Part shown: piece by piece, positions 8,958 to 18,972 of the stretch | Position numbering within the stretch: the first letter of the stretch is position 1 | Layout of the letters: each line of letters begins with the position of its first letter | Assembly (NCBI GenBank): GCA_037042185.1 | Contig: JAXQJY010000031.1 | Coordinates: 2,108,001 to 2,172,000 of the forward strand | DNA length: 64,000 nt | Source: Sordariomycetes sp. S80-01Y | Taxonomy: Eukaryota > Ascomycota > Sordariomycetes | Reading direction: 5' to 3' | Translations under genes and position numbers: made by a program | Notes under the pieces: generated by a model | The model's input: only the letters and a program-made list of their open reading frames with translations | What the model was told of the DNA's origin: nothing | Database searches by the model: none

Positions 8958-11900
8958 CAGCTAATAGTTATTAGACCTAGCGTCATCGAAAGTTTGTTAA
9001 GGGCCTCGTAGTGACCTCGCAGCGAAAAACCCTTATAGGCACCGAATGTAATCAATAATACAAAATTTAATGAAGGGAGCGTCGCGGGTTGAGTACTTTA
9101 AGGTGGTTTCATCACATTATGAACATGCTATAACAACTGGTACTATTATTTAGCGACAATAAAGCAAGACCCTTTACGGCTTTATAAAGATGTCAGGACC
9201 CTGGCAGGAACCTCGCAGCTAGGCCCTACTGCCTGACAAGCGCAAGTCACGTGTGAGCCATATGAAAGGCTTTGCAGAGAGCCCAGGTAGCCAACTTAAA
9301 GCCTTCAGAGATCAGTACAGTCATCAGTCGCACCCGAGCTGTCTTCCTGTTAGCACGCTGCTAACCTGCAAGCGAGGCCCCATCTAGTTGTACCCCTACA
9401 CTCTCTTCAACAATCCAGGTTCTGACAAGGTCGCGGGCGTTGCGATCACCAGACCAACCAAGTGATGTGACGCCTTAGCCTGTCCGTGACAACACATCAT
9501 AGCAATATCACCATTAGAGCCACCATCTTTATCTTCCGCAGCGTGTTCCCGTGTACCCGTACGGGGGATGCCACGGAATGCGGGGAGACCCCACTGCCGA
9601 ATGCCACGCCGCCAGCTGTAGCCGCTCCAGTCTCCTATTACGCACCAATCCTTTTAAATTTGCTGCCCCAGACCCCCGATTTGCCAACATGGGAGAATAT
9701 CGATCAAACAGGAGCAATCCCAGCCGTCGAGGCGTTCCAGCAGCGACGCTCAAATTGTGGCCTCGGGCTGCAAGAAGGACTTCAGGTGGGGGACCCATCG
9801 CCCTCTGAACACCCAGGCACATCAAGTCTTCAGTGTCACCAGAGCCCAGCTGGCAAGGCAGACTGCCCTTCTCTCAACATCGAGGAGCAGAAAGGGGTAA
9901 TTTTGCCGGCGCATACCACAAAGCCATGCATCTCCCACCCACCACCACCCCAGCCCTGTCCTGTCCTGTTCAAAGCGCCCCCCCAGACGCACCAACCAGT
10001 GCCAATCGCACCGCAGAGACCCCAAGCCTCGTCTCACCTGCCTCGGCAATTGTAGACAGCAATTATTAGCGTCGGCGGGATAATAAAAGCACGACGGCGT
10101 TTGGGTTCGTCTGGCGGTCTGCAGAGCGCAAGTGGCCCTGCTGCCGACATCCTTTTTTTCGAGGGGGTCCTGTGGACGACTCCTTTTAGCCAGAACGGTG
10201 TGGTGACGACGTTGATAAATATCTTGAAGCCCCGGGGCGGTTGATGTCACATTGGAGGAAGAAAAAGCGATCCTTCTGCCGCTTTGTGCTTTTTTTCCAC
10301 TGCGCCTTGTCTGACAGGCGGTTCGGCATTGGGTGCACAGCGTCCTCGCCCGGTCCACGCCGCGCAGGCCAGAACGATCGTCGCCAACGAAGCACGGCCC
10401 TGCCCCCTCGACTCGAATCGCGTTGCTATTATGAGAAACCCCCTTGGACGAGTCCTGCCAAGTTCTCATGCTCAAAAACGCGCTGATACGTCACATCCGG
10501 GCGACCAGTTGCGGGACCATCGCATCGCATCCTGAATCCTCTGGCTTGCGGCTTACCGACAACTACTGATTTACCTACCTCGGAAAGGGTACCACTTACA
10601 GACGCTGCCTCGATCTCGCACTGGATGCTGCCCGGGCGTTGATCTGCTGCCCGTCGCGGTCGAACTGCGCGCAACGGCCGACGTGTACGACTGCCGTCGG
10701 AACAGAGCGACAGCTGTGGTGTATCTTCCGGCAGTTGAAGCGACTCTGAGTCTTTTGGGGTAGAGCTCACATACTCAATTGCACATAATAGGGGCCATTC
10801 TTGCAGTCATAGAGCACCGAACAGCATCGCCCATCACTCGTTAACCATTTCGACGTTTGGAGGAACGAGGAGAGCGCCAGACAAGGAAAGCCGTCAGTGC
10901 CCCTCCACACCTCGCGGTCGTTTCGAGTCGTCTCCCACTGCACCCGCAGCGGCCACCGCGACGCCGCCAAAACGCCGTCCCGCCCATCACCAGAAGTGCC
11001 GCCAATTCCCCCCATTGCTTTTGCCCCGTTGTCTCGCCTGCCAGACAAGATTGCGCAGCGGGAAGCCCGTGCATGCGAGACCATCTCCCGCGAGACACTT
11101 TGCTGAAGAGCCCGTCCCCGTCCGTCGGGAACTTGCTTTCGTCACCGCTGCCCCTCGGGTTGCGTGTGCGCATGTATGCTGTGAGGGTTTTTTCTTCTTC
11201 TCCTTCTCTTGAAGCCAGCCCCCCTGCAACCGAACACTTCTAGCCTGGTGCATGCACCCACCGAGTCAGGGTTGAAAGGACCGTCGACCGGGGGTGCGGA
11301 CGGGAGTTCCGCGGTGTCAGATCTGTTCTAGAAGGACGACATCCCTACCGAAGCGAGGCAGCGACAGCGAAGGGGGCCAAGGCCACGGAGCGCACAGAGC
11401 GAGAGACGGCTGGAGCATTCGCGAGAACAGCTGCATTTCGCAAACTGCGAGAATTGAGCTGCAAAGGTTCCAGAAGGGGGGAGCTTGACTCGTGTCCTGC
11501 TCAGGCTGTCAGTCTTGTGTCAGGTCAGTCGGTGACTTACACGGCTGCCAGATTGACCGATAATTTCCTCCCGCTTGGCGTCCGCCGCAGGGCCTCCCAC
11601 CTCGAAGCCCCCAAGCGCAGGGCGCCGTTCCGTTAGGCCAGACGTACGTCGGGCGGGAACCCTGCCCTGTGCTTTTCGCTGCTGCAGGGGCTCATTTTTC
11701 AGGACTCCTCCTCGGGCTCGTTCAGGCTCAGGCACAGGCCCAGGCTTGGGCTTAGGCTTGGGCTTAGGCTAAGGCGAAGGCTCGCTCAGGGCCGGTCGGA
11801 GGCGGTCCAGGGGGAAGCTCCACTGCAGACTGCAGCAGCCTCTGCTGCGCTTCTCCTGAGCAGGTGCCTACGGAGCGTCCCTCACGAGTCGCGGCTACTC

Positions 11901-12102
11901 CGTATCCGTCCAGGGCCCGTTCACTGCCAGGGCTCTCTGCCAGTGTCCACCATCCGCCGCCCCAGAGTGTCACCACCGCTGGGTCCATCGCTGGGCCCCG
12001 TCACCACCAGGTCAGGTCACTCACCACTGGCACCGGCACCGCCAGTACCCAGCCAGGTACCTTACGGTATATGGAGCCCGCTGCCCCAGCCCCAGTCCCA
12101 GC
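8958..12102. other. Long intergenic region upstream of the methyltransferase
   Basis: About 3.1 kb without a supportable gene. The first 300 bases after the NLR stop are AT-rich. From about 10.5 kb on the sequence is GC-rich with pyrimidine runs, compatible with promoter and a long 5' leader for the methyltransferase. Open frames here (for example 9486-10055) lack domains and overlap on both strands. Confidence 0.5.
11722..11780 (+). repeat. Imperfect hexamer tandem repeat (GGCTYR-like)
   Basis: Short units such as GGCTTA, GGCTTG and GGCTCA recur about nine times. It is a simple repeat in presumed leader DNA and is not the fungal telomere unit TTAGGG. Confidence 0.6.
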
Positions 12103-14025
12103 ATGTCCGAATTCATGTACTCTGCCCTTCCTCCTCTCCCAACCTACCCTCGCCGTCCCTCCCAGCCCGGCAAGAAGAAGACAAACACCCACCAATCCTC
12201 CCAGTCCGTCGACGACACCGCCAGCTCGACAGACGCCCACTCGCGCTCCCGTCGATCCTTCATCCGCCCCGTCTCTCGCTCCTCCAGCGGCAGCGTCGGC
12301 CTCACCAAGAGCCGCTCCAACTCGTCCGCCGCCGGAACCAACCCGATCCCCGACCCCTCGTCCGACTCCAGCGCTGCCACCGCCGCTGCGGACCTGGACG
12401 TCCGTGGCTTGATCACGCCCGGTGGCGCGGACGGCGCGAGAGGGGGATCCGGAGCCCGCAACGCTGCTGCGCACTCCTCGCAAGCGTCCGACCCGCGCGC
12501 CTCGACCTCGACTGGCGGTTCCGGCCAGACACGCGTGGCCGCCGCGAGCATCGCCAGCAGCGCCGGGTCTTCTGGCTCGACATTCGTCCCCAGGGGCAAG
12601 AGGAAGCCGGCGGCCGCCAAGGTCCCACCGCTGCCAAACACGAGGGGCATAAACGCGGGGGATCTGAAGAATGTGGCCATGTATCCCGAGAGTGATGCGA
12701 ACAGACAGCGGGAGCAGTCCGCGGGCCAGCGGGAGCACGGGCAGACGAAGCATCTGACGACGGTCCAATCGTTTCCTAGAACCGAGTCCGTGTCTTCAAC
12801 AAGTGTTACCACCGCCGTCTCGACACGAACGGTCACTTCCACGGACCCTTCAGGAAGCGAGGACCACGAGAAGACGACGATCAAGCCCTTCACCCAACGC
12901 AATGGACGCTCATATCTCAACGACCCGTCACTACCGTATCCGCTGCCAATTGATCTCACAGAGCTGCACAGGCAAAGTCTACGGACGCTGTTGTTGATCC
13001 AGGTGCACGGCGCGCCGGTCGCAAGTCCGCATCTTCAGGCCAATCCACCGACCAAGGTGCTTGAGATAGGATGCGGACCCGGGTTCTGGAGTCAGATGTG
13101 CCACCGGTACTACAAAAGCCGGGGGCACGACAACATACAATTCGTCGGCATCGACATCGCACCCCTCGCCCCCGGCAGCGCCAACCTGCCCTCCGACTCC
13201 ATCAAGCCGGACCGAGACATGAACTGGACCTTCATCCAGCACGATCTGCGGCAGGCCCCTTGGCCCTTTGAAGACGGCGAGTTCGACATGATTCTCAACA
13301 AAGACAACACTCTGTCCATCACGCTCCCCGGCCATCCACAATTCACCGAGGAATGCCTTCGCTTACTAAAATCCGGCGGTACCCTGGAAATCTGGGAGAC
13401 GGACCACACGATCCGCATGCTCCGACCCCACGTACCCTCGTCCTCGGCGCTGGGCGCCCAGGCCGAAGCCCAGGAAGCAGCGGCAAGCCTTGGCGCCTAC
13501 ATGATCAACATCAACACGCCCCTTTCCGCGCCCCTCAACACCTTCCTCGTCGAGTACAACAACTGGCTGAACCGCGCCCTCGAAGCCCGCGAGCTCATGC
13601 CCAACCCCTGCACCCTCGTCAACCACTACCTCCTCTCCGAAACCGACAGCCTCACGGGGATAGGCTCCCACCGCGTGGCCATCCCGCTCAGCGAAGTCCG
13701 CTGGGAGCGCGAGGGCGTCGGCGGCGTCGTCACCAAAGATGGGAAGTCCTACGTCAACACCAAGGACCGGGACGCGAGGGCGCCGCATCAGAAGGTCGAG
13801 AGGAAGACCCTGACGGCGGGGCAGGCGGCCCTGCGGAGGACGGCGCTGTTGACGCTGGTGGAGGAGATCCAGGCGCTGGAGCCGATTTTGAGGGAGGTCA
13901 GCGGCAAGAGCCAGGATGAGTGGGACGTCTGGATGGGAAAGATGATGAATGACTTGATGAGTGAAAACGGCACGAGCTGGGGTGAGTGCCTAGAGTCGGG
14001 AGCGTGGTGGGCGAGGAAGAAATAG
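12103..14025 (+). CDS. SAM-dependent methyltransferase with long disordered N-terminus
   Basis: A single-exon protein of 640 residues. The first 260 or so residues are Ser/Thr/Pro/Arg-rich and low in complexity. The methyltransferase core starts near residue 280 with YPLPIDLTELHRQSLRTLL. Motif I, VLEIGCGPGFWSQM, lies at about 323-336 and is followed by the acidic loop FVGIDIAPLAPG. Then come the motif IV-like FDMILNKDN and the post-motif strand LKSGGTLEIWE. This is a class I Rossmann fold binding S-adenosylmethionine. The substrate is unknown; similar fungal proteins are loosely LaeA-like, but I cannot place it as LaeA. The 3' end faces the ETFRF1-like gene, whose stop lies about 150 bp away. 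Confidence 0.8.
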   Translation: MSEFMYSALPPLPTYPRRPSQPGKKKTNTHQSSQSVDDTASSTDAHSRSRRSFIRPVSRSSSGSVGLTKSRSNSSAAGTNPIPDPSSDSSAATAAADLDVRGLITPGGADGARGGSGARNAAAHSSQASDPRASTSTGGSGQTRVAAASIASSAGSSGSTFVPRGKRKPAAAKVPPLPNTRGINAGDLKNVAMYPESDANRQREQSAGQREHGQTKHLTTVQSFPRTESVSSTSVTTAVSTRTVTSTDPSGSEDHEKTTIKPFTQRNGRSYLNDPSLPYPLPIDLTELHRQSLRTLLLIQVHGAPVASPHLQANPPTKVLEIGCGPGFWSQMCHRYYKSRGHDNIQFVGIDIAPLAPGSANLPSDSIKPDRDMNWTFIQHDLRQAPWPFEDGEFDMILNKDNTLSITLPGHPQFTEECLRLLKSGGTLEIWETDHTIRMLRPHVPSSSALGAQAEAQEAAASLGAYMININTPLSAPLNTFLVEYNNWLNRALEARELMPNPCTLVNHYLLSETDSLTGIGSHRVAIPLSEVRWEREGVGGVVTKDGKSYVNTKDRDARAPHQKVERKTLTAGQAALRRTALLTLVEEIQALEPILREVSGKSQDEWDVWMGKMMNDLMSENGTSWGECLESGAWWARKK

Positions 14026-14172
14026 GGGCGTATAGCTCCCCGGGGTGGATGACTTTCACGCATATATGTTCAGCTTTGGATACCTTTTGCTTTTTTAAAT
14101 ATGTTACAAATGGGCCCAACGGCATGTATTCATCTCATCATCATTCTCACTCCCCCGCGTGATGACAGGCTT

Positions 14173-14641
14173 TCAAGCATCGGCGTCGTATCGCTTCCTC
14201 AGCGTCCTGTATCGCTTGAGATAGTACCTGGGGCACAAAATTAGCACGGCACCAACGCGTCAGCACGCTGGTTGTCTCACAATGCCTCAATTTCTAGAAA
14301 ACGTCAGCCATAACATCCTCCAGCAACGGGGGGGGTTGACAAAGCGACTCACCCTTCTTCACATACTCGGCCGCAGCGATGCCCTTCCTGATCTCATCCT
14401 CAGTCCGCAGGCCGGCTTTGCCCATGAAGGCCCTGTGCAGCCTCGGCCGGAAGTACTCGTAGCCAAGGGGGTATTCCCTGCCCAGGTAGAGCAGCTCTGC
14501 GGGCGGGTTAGCCAGGCTGTGCGGTTCATCGTCGCGGGGGTTGGCTCCCCCGGGGAATTGAGTGTATGTGCACGTGTGGTGTGACGAACCTTTGTATATG
14601 GCAATGACTTGGTGCCTCAGCTGCGGATTTGGAGGCTTCAT
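14173..14641 (-). CDS. ETFRF1/LYRM5-like LYR-motif mitochondrial protein
   Basis: Four exons on the minus strand, 14641-14590, 14496-14353, 14293-14281 (only 13 nt) and 14227-14173, encode 87 residues. The product matches the LYR family member ETFRF1 (LYRM5): [29 protein letters not shown], then [17 protein letters not shown]. These keep the conserved LYLGR-YP and YFRPRL blocks and the C-terminal EALYYL-KYR block. In animals the protein binds electron-transfer flavoprotein and regulates its flavin state in the mitochondrial matrix. All three introns have GT-AG ends; exons 3 and 4 are needed to give the conserved C-terminus, which strongly supports the microexon. It is divergent from the next gene, starting within about 240 bp of it. 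Confidence 0.85.
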
Positions 14642-14880
14642 TATCGGCGTATCGGCATCGTGTCGACGTTGATGTCAGGATCGAGCTGGATGGATGATGT
14701 ATGTACGCAGCTCGGCTATTCGAGGTCGCCACAGCCCCTCCAGCCACAACCAGCGAGGCTGTCGCGTCCCCGCGGTCGTCAGCCACTCAGCCTTGCCAGA
14801 AATCCCCGGCCATCATCACCCTCTCACCTCTCGTCCGTCCGTCCCGATTCTCATTGGCATCCCAGCCCCAGCCCTTTGCG

Positions 14881-15876
14881 ATGTCGCGCAACCCCGCCCG
14901 CGGCTTGCGCCTCCCCCCGGCCGTGCAGGTGTTCCCCTCGCTCCGGGACGCCGTTCACGTCCGCCCGCGCCGTCTCGCCGCCGTGCCCATCGGCAACACC
15001 GGCGCGCCGAGGCAAGAGGACGTAACCGCGTCGTTGCGCCATATCTTCCACGACCTCGGCGTACTGGCCTTTGCCGGCTTGAACAATGCGCAGATTGCCA
15101 GGGTGGGCGATGTGCTCGCGACGATCATGAAGCATGGCGGGATAGGTAGTCTGATCATAGCGAGCGATTGGCGGAGCGAAGCCAAGAAGATCAAGCTGCC
15201 ACCGCCAAAGGAGGGCGAGCTATGGCCTGCGGTGGACTGGAAACACGTACGTTCTCAATAGATGGTCCACTCGCTCGACTATAACGGAAAGCTAACATCC
15301 TGACAGTCCGGCGTCCTCAAATCGAGAACCCTCCTCACCCTGGCCGAGGAGCACATGCCCGAAGCAATAGAATCCCTCCTCCGCGCCCGCATGCCTGACC
15401 GCGACCCGTCCCGTCTGCAGCTCCGCGAGCGCGGCGTCTTCCTCAAAGGCAACCCCGTCCCCCGGGGCGTCCTGCACGCCACCGTCGACGGCACCAGGGT
15501 GCTCCCGCTAGAGGCTCACGTAGCGGCCCGCGTGGACCCCAGATTCGGGAACCTCTACGTCCAGATGGCGCTGTTCGCCGGCGGCGGGAGGGGCTCCCAC
15601 GCGGGAAGCGTGACGGTGGACTACACGCTGCTGCGGGAGGATAAGGCGAGGGGCCAGATGAGGACGCTGTGGGTGCCGCGCGACGGTGAGGATGGGGAAG
15701 TGGAAGGGGAGCTTGCGGCGCATAGGGAGACGGCCGAGGTGGCGAGGACGGACATATTGGAGCCGCTTTGGGAGCTTGAGAGGGAGACGTACGCCGACAG
15801 AGCGCAGGAGCTCGTCGACTACACGCCTATTAAGGTGGGCTCGAAAAAGGGGAACGACAAGCTTAAGTCGAGGTGA
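14881..15876 (+). CDS. Unrecognised protein, possibly mitochondrial
   Basis: Two exons, 14881-15246 and 15307-15876, joined by a 60-bp intron (GTACGT, branch CTAAC, CAG), encode 311 residues. I prefer ATG 14881 because the N-terminus that follows is Arg-rich and low in acidic residues (MSRNPARGLRLPPA), like a mitochondrial presequence. An in-frame ATG at 14701 would add 60 weak residues. I do not recognise the family. Visible blocks are LRHIFHDLGVLAFAGLNNAQIARVGDVL in the first exon and, after the splice, LKSRTLLTLAEEHMPEAIESLL. The last third is acidic/basic mixed and probably helical. No transmembrane segment is evident. The head-to-head placement with the LYR protein is compatible with a mitochondrial role but does not prove it. 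Confidence 0.7.
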
Positions 15877-16104
15877 CGGTCGGTGTACCAAAAGTACATA
15901 AGTTAGGTTTGGATTTCTTCGCGGTAACTACTATAGCAGTACCGGTAGCTGTTTCTAGTAAGATTTCGGGTCAGCGTGTTGGATTAGTGGGCTAGAGGCT
16001 GAGGCGCGTAGGTATTCCGGGGCATCACAGCGTGCACAGTATTTTGCAAATCATCACAACACACAAGCCAACAGCTTAAAAAGCACACTTTTATTGCCTA
16101 CTCG

Positions 16105-18972
16105 CTAGACCGGACTGGTCGGGACGCTGCCGTCGCCGCTGCTCCCATCCTTGGCCATCTGGAAACTAGGACCGAACTGACGCCAAGCCGCATGGACATC
16201 GACATGCCCAGGCGAATCGCCATCGCTAGACTGCGTGAAGCCAGACACATCACTAAGCATGCTGGAGCTGCGGCCGCGAACCTTGAAGCCGCTGGGCTCG
16301 AACGCCGGCGCCGTTGGGGGCGGCTGCCAGGTCGAGACGCCCGAGACGGCGGGGATGGACGGCATCATGTCGGCAGAGCTAGCCCAGAGGTTGGAGGGGA
16401 TGTGAGGCGGAGCTGCAGGGTTGGGGTTCCAAACGCTTGGCTGCTGGTGCTGGTAGTCACCAGAGATATCCATAGGCATGCCGCCGTTGATGATGGCGTT
16501 GAGCTGGGCCTCCATGGCTTGAATCTGCTCGAGCTTGCCGCCGTTGGTAGCACGGATATGCGCCAGACGCTCCCTGTAGTTCGTCTCGATGGCGTTCACC
16601 GAATCCTGCCAATGAAGCCTCTCCTGCCTGCGACGCTCGGCCTCGTCAAGACCGCGGTTGTTGGCGTCCGTGATGTTGGCGTGCTCCGTCTCAACCTTGC
16701 TGATACGAGTCCTGATCTTGTTGATCTTGCTGATCAGGTTGGAATGCTCAAGCTCCTTCGCGCGCACGGCCTTGTCCAGCGAAGACTTGAACTCCTCGAA
16801 TTCCTTCTTCTCGGCATCGTAGAGCTTCTTCTCCGCAGTGTACAGTCGCTCGACCTTCTTCTTACGCTCGGTGAGCTCGGGGGCGGTGTCAAAGTTCTTG
16901 AGTTGCTCGGCAAGGGTGGTCGTATCACGCTCAGCTTGCGCCTTTTGGGTCTCTTGCTGACGGATCTTTTGGCGGTACTTCTCATCATGATTGCCGGCGG
17001 AGGCAAGCTGGTTGTCGGTTGCTTCGATGTCCTTCTTCAAGTTGTTGATTCGAGTCTTCCAATCCTTGCGCGCGGCCTTCAGCTTGTTCTTCTCGTCGGT
17101 GAGCCGGGCTTCCGCTGCGGCAATGGACGTCTTGAGGGTCGTTGCGGGTGAATCAGGCTGGAGCGAACGCTGACCGTTGGCCACGGATGATGAGCCTGTC
17201 TCATCCTCGCGCTGGGGCTCGTGAACAGTTCGGATGCTCGTCTTGAAAATGACCTTTTCCGTGCGGCTGTCGACAAACTCGATGACGTACTTGGACGTTG
17301 GGCGAAGACCGTAGATGTCGCCTGTCCAGCGGGTGCCGTGCTCCTCCTCCTCGGTTTCACCGCCAGGGGCCTCGAGCGGATACACACGGGTCGGCTGCCA
17401 GTAGGCGTTGTTGACGCGGACAAAGAAGGGTTTCTCGGTCCTCTTGTTCGAAGTCGGGATCGCCTCTCCACCACGTCCAGTCGCTTCCTCCTCCTCCAGG
17501 GCGTCGTCCGGGAAAAGACTAGTGTTAAAGCATACCTCATCGCTACCAACATATGATATCCAAATTTGTCGCTCTTGGCGTTCGAAGGGCGCGTTGCCCA
17601 GATTGTGGACATCCGTAGCGTTAGATCCGGCCTGCTCCCTAGTCTGGTTGGACAGCTCGTACTCCTTAACAACGACAATCTTTGTACTCGCGAGCGCAGC
17701 CCACAATGGCTGCCGCAATCTTATCTGCGCGCTTTGTTTTCTTCGCTTTTTGCTGACCGTTGCCGGAACCGGCGCATGTTGCACGCTGGCCTCAGCCTCG
17801 GCAGTAGACGTGTCTCCGGCGCCATCCGTGCTCCCCGTTTGGGATTTGGCGGCCTCGGGATCCCCGCCATCTTTTCCATCTTTGTTTTCTCTCTCCCTTC
17901 TCAAATACCAATCCTTGATCGCGCGAATGATTCCCTGAGTCAAAATGTGCACGGCCAAAAGACTTCTGATCCAGCCGATGACACCTTTAGTCTCATAGTG
18001 CTCATTGTGGAGCTTCCAGGGCTCGTGGAACGCCGCGGGCACTGGCCAGTTGTCTGGAATGTGGCGAGCGAGCCGCGCCCAGTGAGACTGCGTTCCCCGC
18101 AGCAAGTGATGGAGCATAACCCAGAAGAAGGTCGTGGTGAGGCCTCTGGACGTTCCATCGTGCGAGCCAGTGCCGCCGCCCAAAGTGATGGCTATCACGG
18201 GCTTGGCAAAGTCTTGCATCAACTCCTGGAGCGGCTGCCAGAGGAACAGCCAGAAGAAGAAGAACAGGACATCCATGGTGAGAAGAGTAACAGGTGCAGG
18301 GGTGGTACTAGTGCCGTCCAGTATCTCCGCAAAGTTGATGTTCATTCCGGAGCTCGTCGTAACGGGTGGGACGAATGTAAGGATGGTGAAGATGGCGTAG
18401 ATGACGATGAGCGAGACGGCCGGGACGTGCATGAGGATAATAAGAATAGCCAAGGTGTCTTGCATCGGGAGGCTCTTGAGGACGGTCGTGGCCAGTTCGA
18501 GGGGGCCCTGGTCACGATGGACGTCGACGTTCTTCAAAGCGTTGACGTCGATCTGGCGATGGCCAGCGTCGGGCTGACTGGGACCCATGTTGGAGCCGTC
18601 AGATTCGGACGAAGTGTCATCGGGCAGGTTGACTTCGGGCGTGCTCCTCACAGCGCTGCCGGGGTGGCTGGCGTCGGCAGCGACGGACTCGGGGCTCTGG
18701 TGCTTGGAAACGGCGCTGAGGATAGGCTGGGCGTTGGCGGCGACGCTGTTGGCATTCTTCCTGGGAGGTGAAGTCGGGGGCAAACGCGACTGAGCAGCAG
18801 AACCATGCTCGGCGGCCGCTCTGGAAGCGCCCGCCTGGTCGAGGTTGGCCTGGCTCCTTTTGCCGTTGAGTCGTTTCGGATTGGCAGGGCCTACGAGCCC
18901 ATTCTCGTGCCTGGTATCGCGCTGACCGGCGGCGCCTGAGTGTCGCTTGCCCGAACCTGAAGCGCGAGGCAT
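16105..18972 (-). CDS. acrB: AcrB-like ubiquitination-network signalling protein (membrane plus coiled coil)
   Basis: A single open frame of 955 residues. The first 140 or so residues are polar and disordered. Two clear hydrophobic segments follow (around TLAILIILMHVPAVSLIVI and VLFFFFWLFLWQPL), with a third weaker one near TTTFFWVMLHHLL. A polar middle part is followed by a long heptad-rich coiled coil (from about TLKTSIAAAEARLTDEKNK to about residue 830) and a Pro/Ser-rich tail. This order matches fungal AcrB, which in Aspergillus nidulans affects acriflavine resistance and acts in the same network as the deubiquitinase CreB. The symbol rests on remembered architecture and is not certain. 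Two long antisense frames over this gene are shadows. Confidence 0.7.
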   Translation of the reverse strand: MPRASGSGKRHSGAAGQRDTRHENGLVGPANPKRLNGKRSQANLDQAGASRAAAEHGSAAQSRLPPTSPPRKNANSVAANAQPILSAVSKHQSPESVAADASHPGSAVRSTPEVNLPDDTSSESDGSNMGPSQPDAGHRQIDVNALKNVDVHRDQGPLELATTVLKSLPMQDTLAILIILMHVPAVSLIVIYAIFTILTFVPPVTTSSGMNINFAEILDGTSTTPAPVTLLTMDVLFFFFWLFLWQPLQELMQDFAKPVIAITLGGGTGSHDGTSRGLTTTFFWVMLHHLLRGTQSHWARLARHIPDNWPVPAAFHEPWKLHNEHYETKGVIGWIRSLLAVHILTQGIIRAIKDWYLRRERENKDGKDGGDPEAAKSQTGSTDGAGDTSTAEAEASVQHAPVPATVSKKRRKQSAQIRLRQPLWAALASTKIVVVKEYELSNQTREQAGSNATDVHNLGNAPFERQERQIWISYVGSDEVCFNTSLFPDDALEEEEATGRGGEAIPTSNKRTEKPFFVRVNNAYWQPTRVYPLEAPGGETEEEEHGTRWTGDIYGLRPTSKYVIEFVDSRTEKVIFKTSIRTVHEPQREDETGSSSVANGQRSLQPDSPATTLKTSIAAAEARLTDEKNKLKAARKDWKTRINNLKKDIEATDNQLASAGNHDEKYRQKIRQQETQKAQAERDTTTLAEQLKNFDTAPELTERKKKVERLYTAEKKLYDAEKKEFEEFKSSLDKAVRAKELEHSNLISKINKIRTRISKVETEHANITDANNRGLDEAERRRQERLHWQDSVNAIETNYRERLAHIRATNGGKLEQIQAMEAQLNAIINGGMPMDISGDYQHQQPSVWNPNPAAPPHIPSNLWASSADMMPSIPAVSGVSTWQPPPTAPAFEPSGFKVRGRSSSMLSDVSGFTQSSDGDSPGHVDVHAAWRQFGPSFQMAKDGSSGDGSVPTSPV

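Noticed and set aside
9486-10055. 189-codon frame after the NLR
   Set aside because: Starts at a non-ATG codon, is Pro/Thr-rich and overlaps equally long frames on the other strand.
11722-11780. Interstitial telomere repeat
   Set aside because: Units are GGCTTA/GGCTTG rather than TTAGGG, so it is an ordinary simple repeat.
16192-18771. Two long plus-strand open frames antisense to the AcrB-like gene
   Set aside because: They mirror codon bias of the minus-strand gene, lack domains and have Arg/Gly/Val-rich composition.
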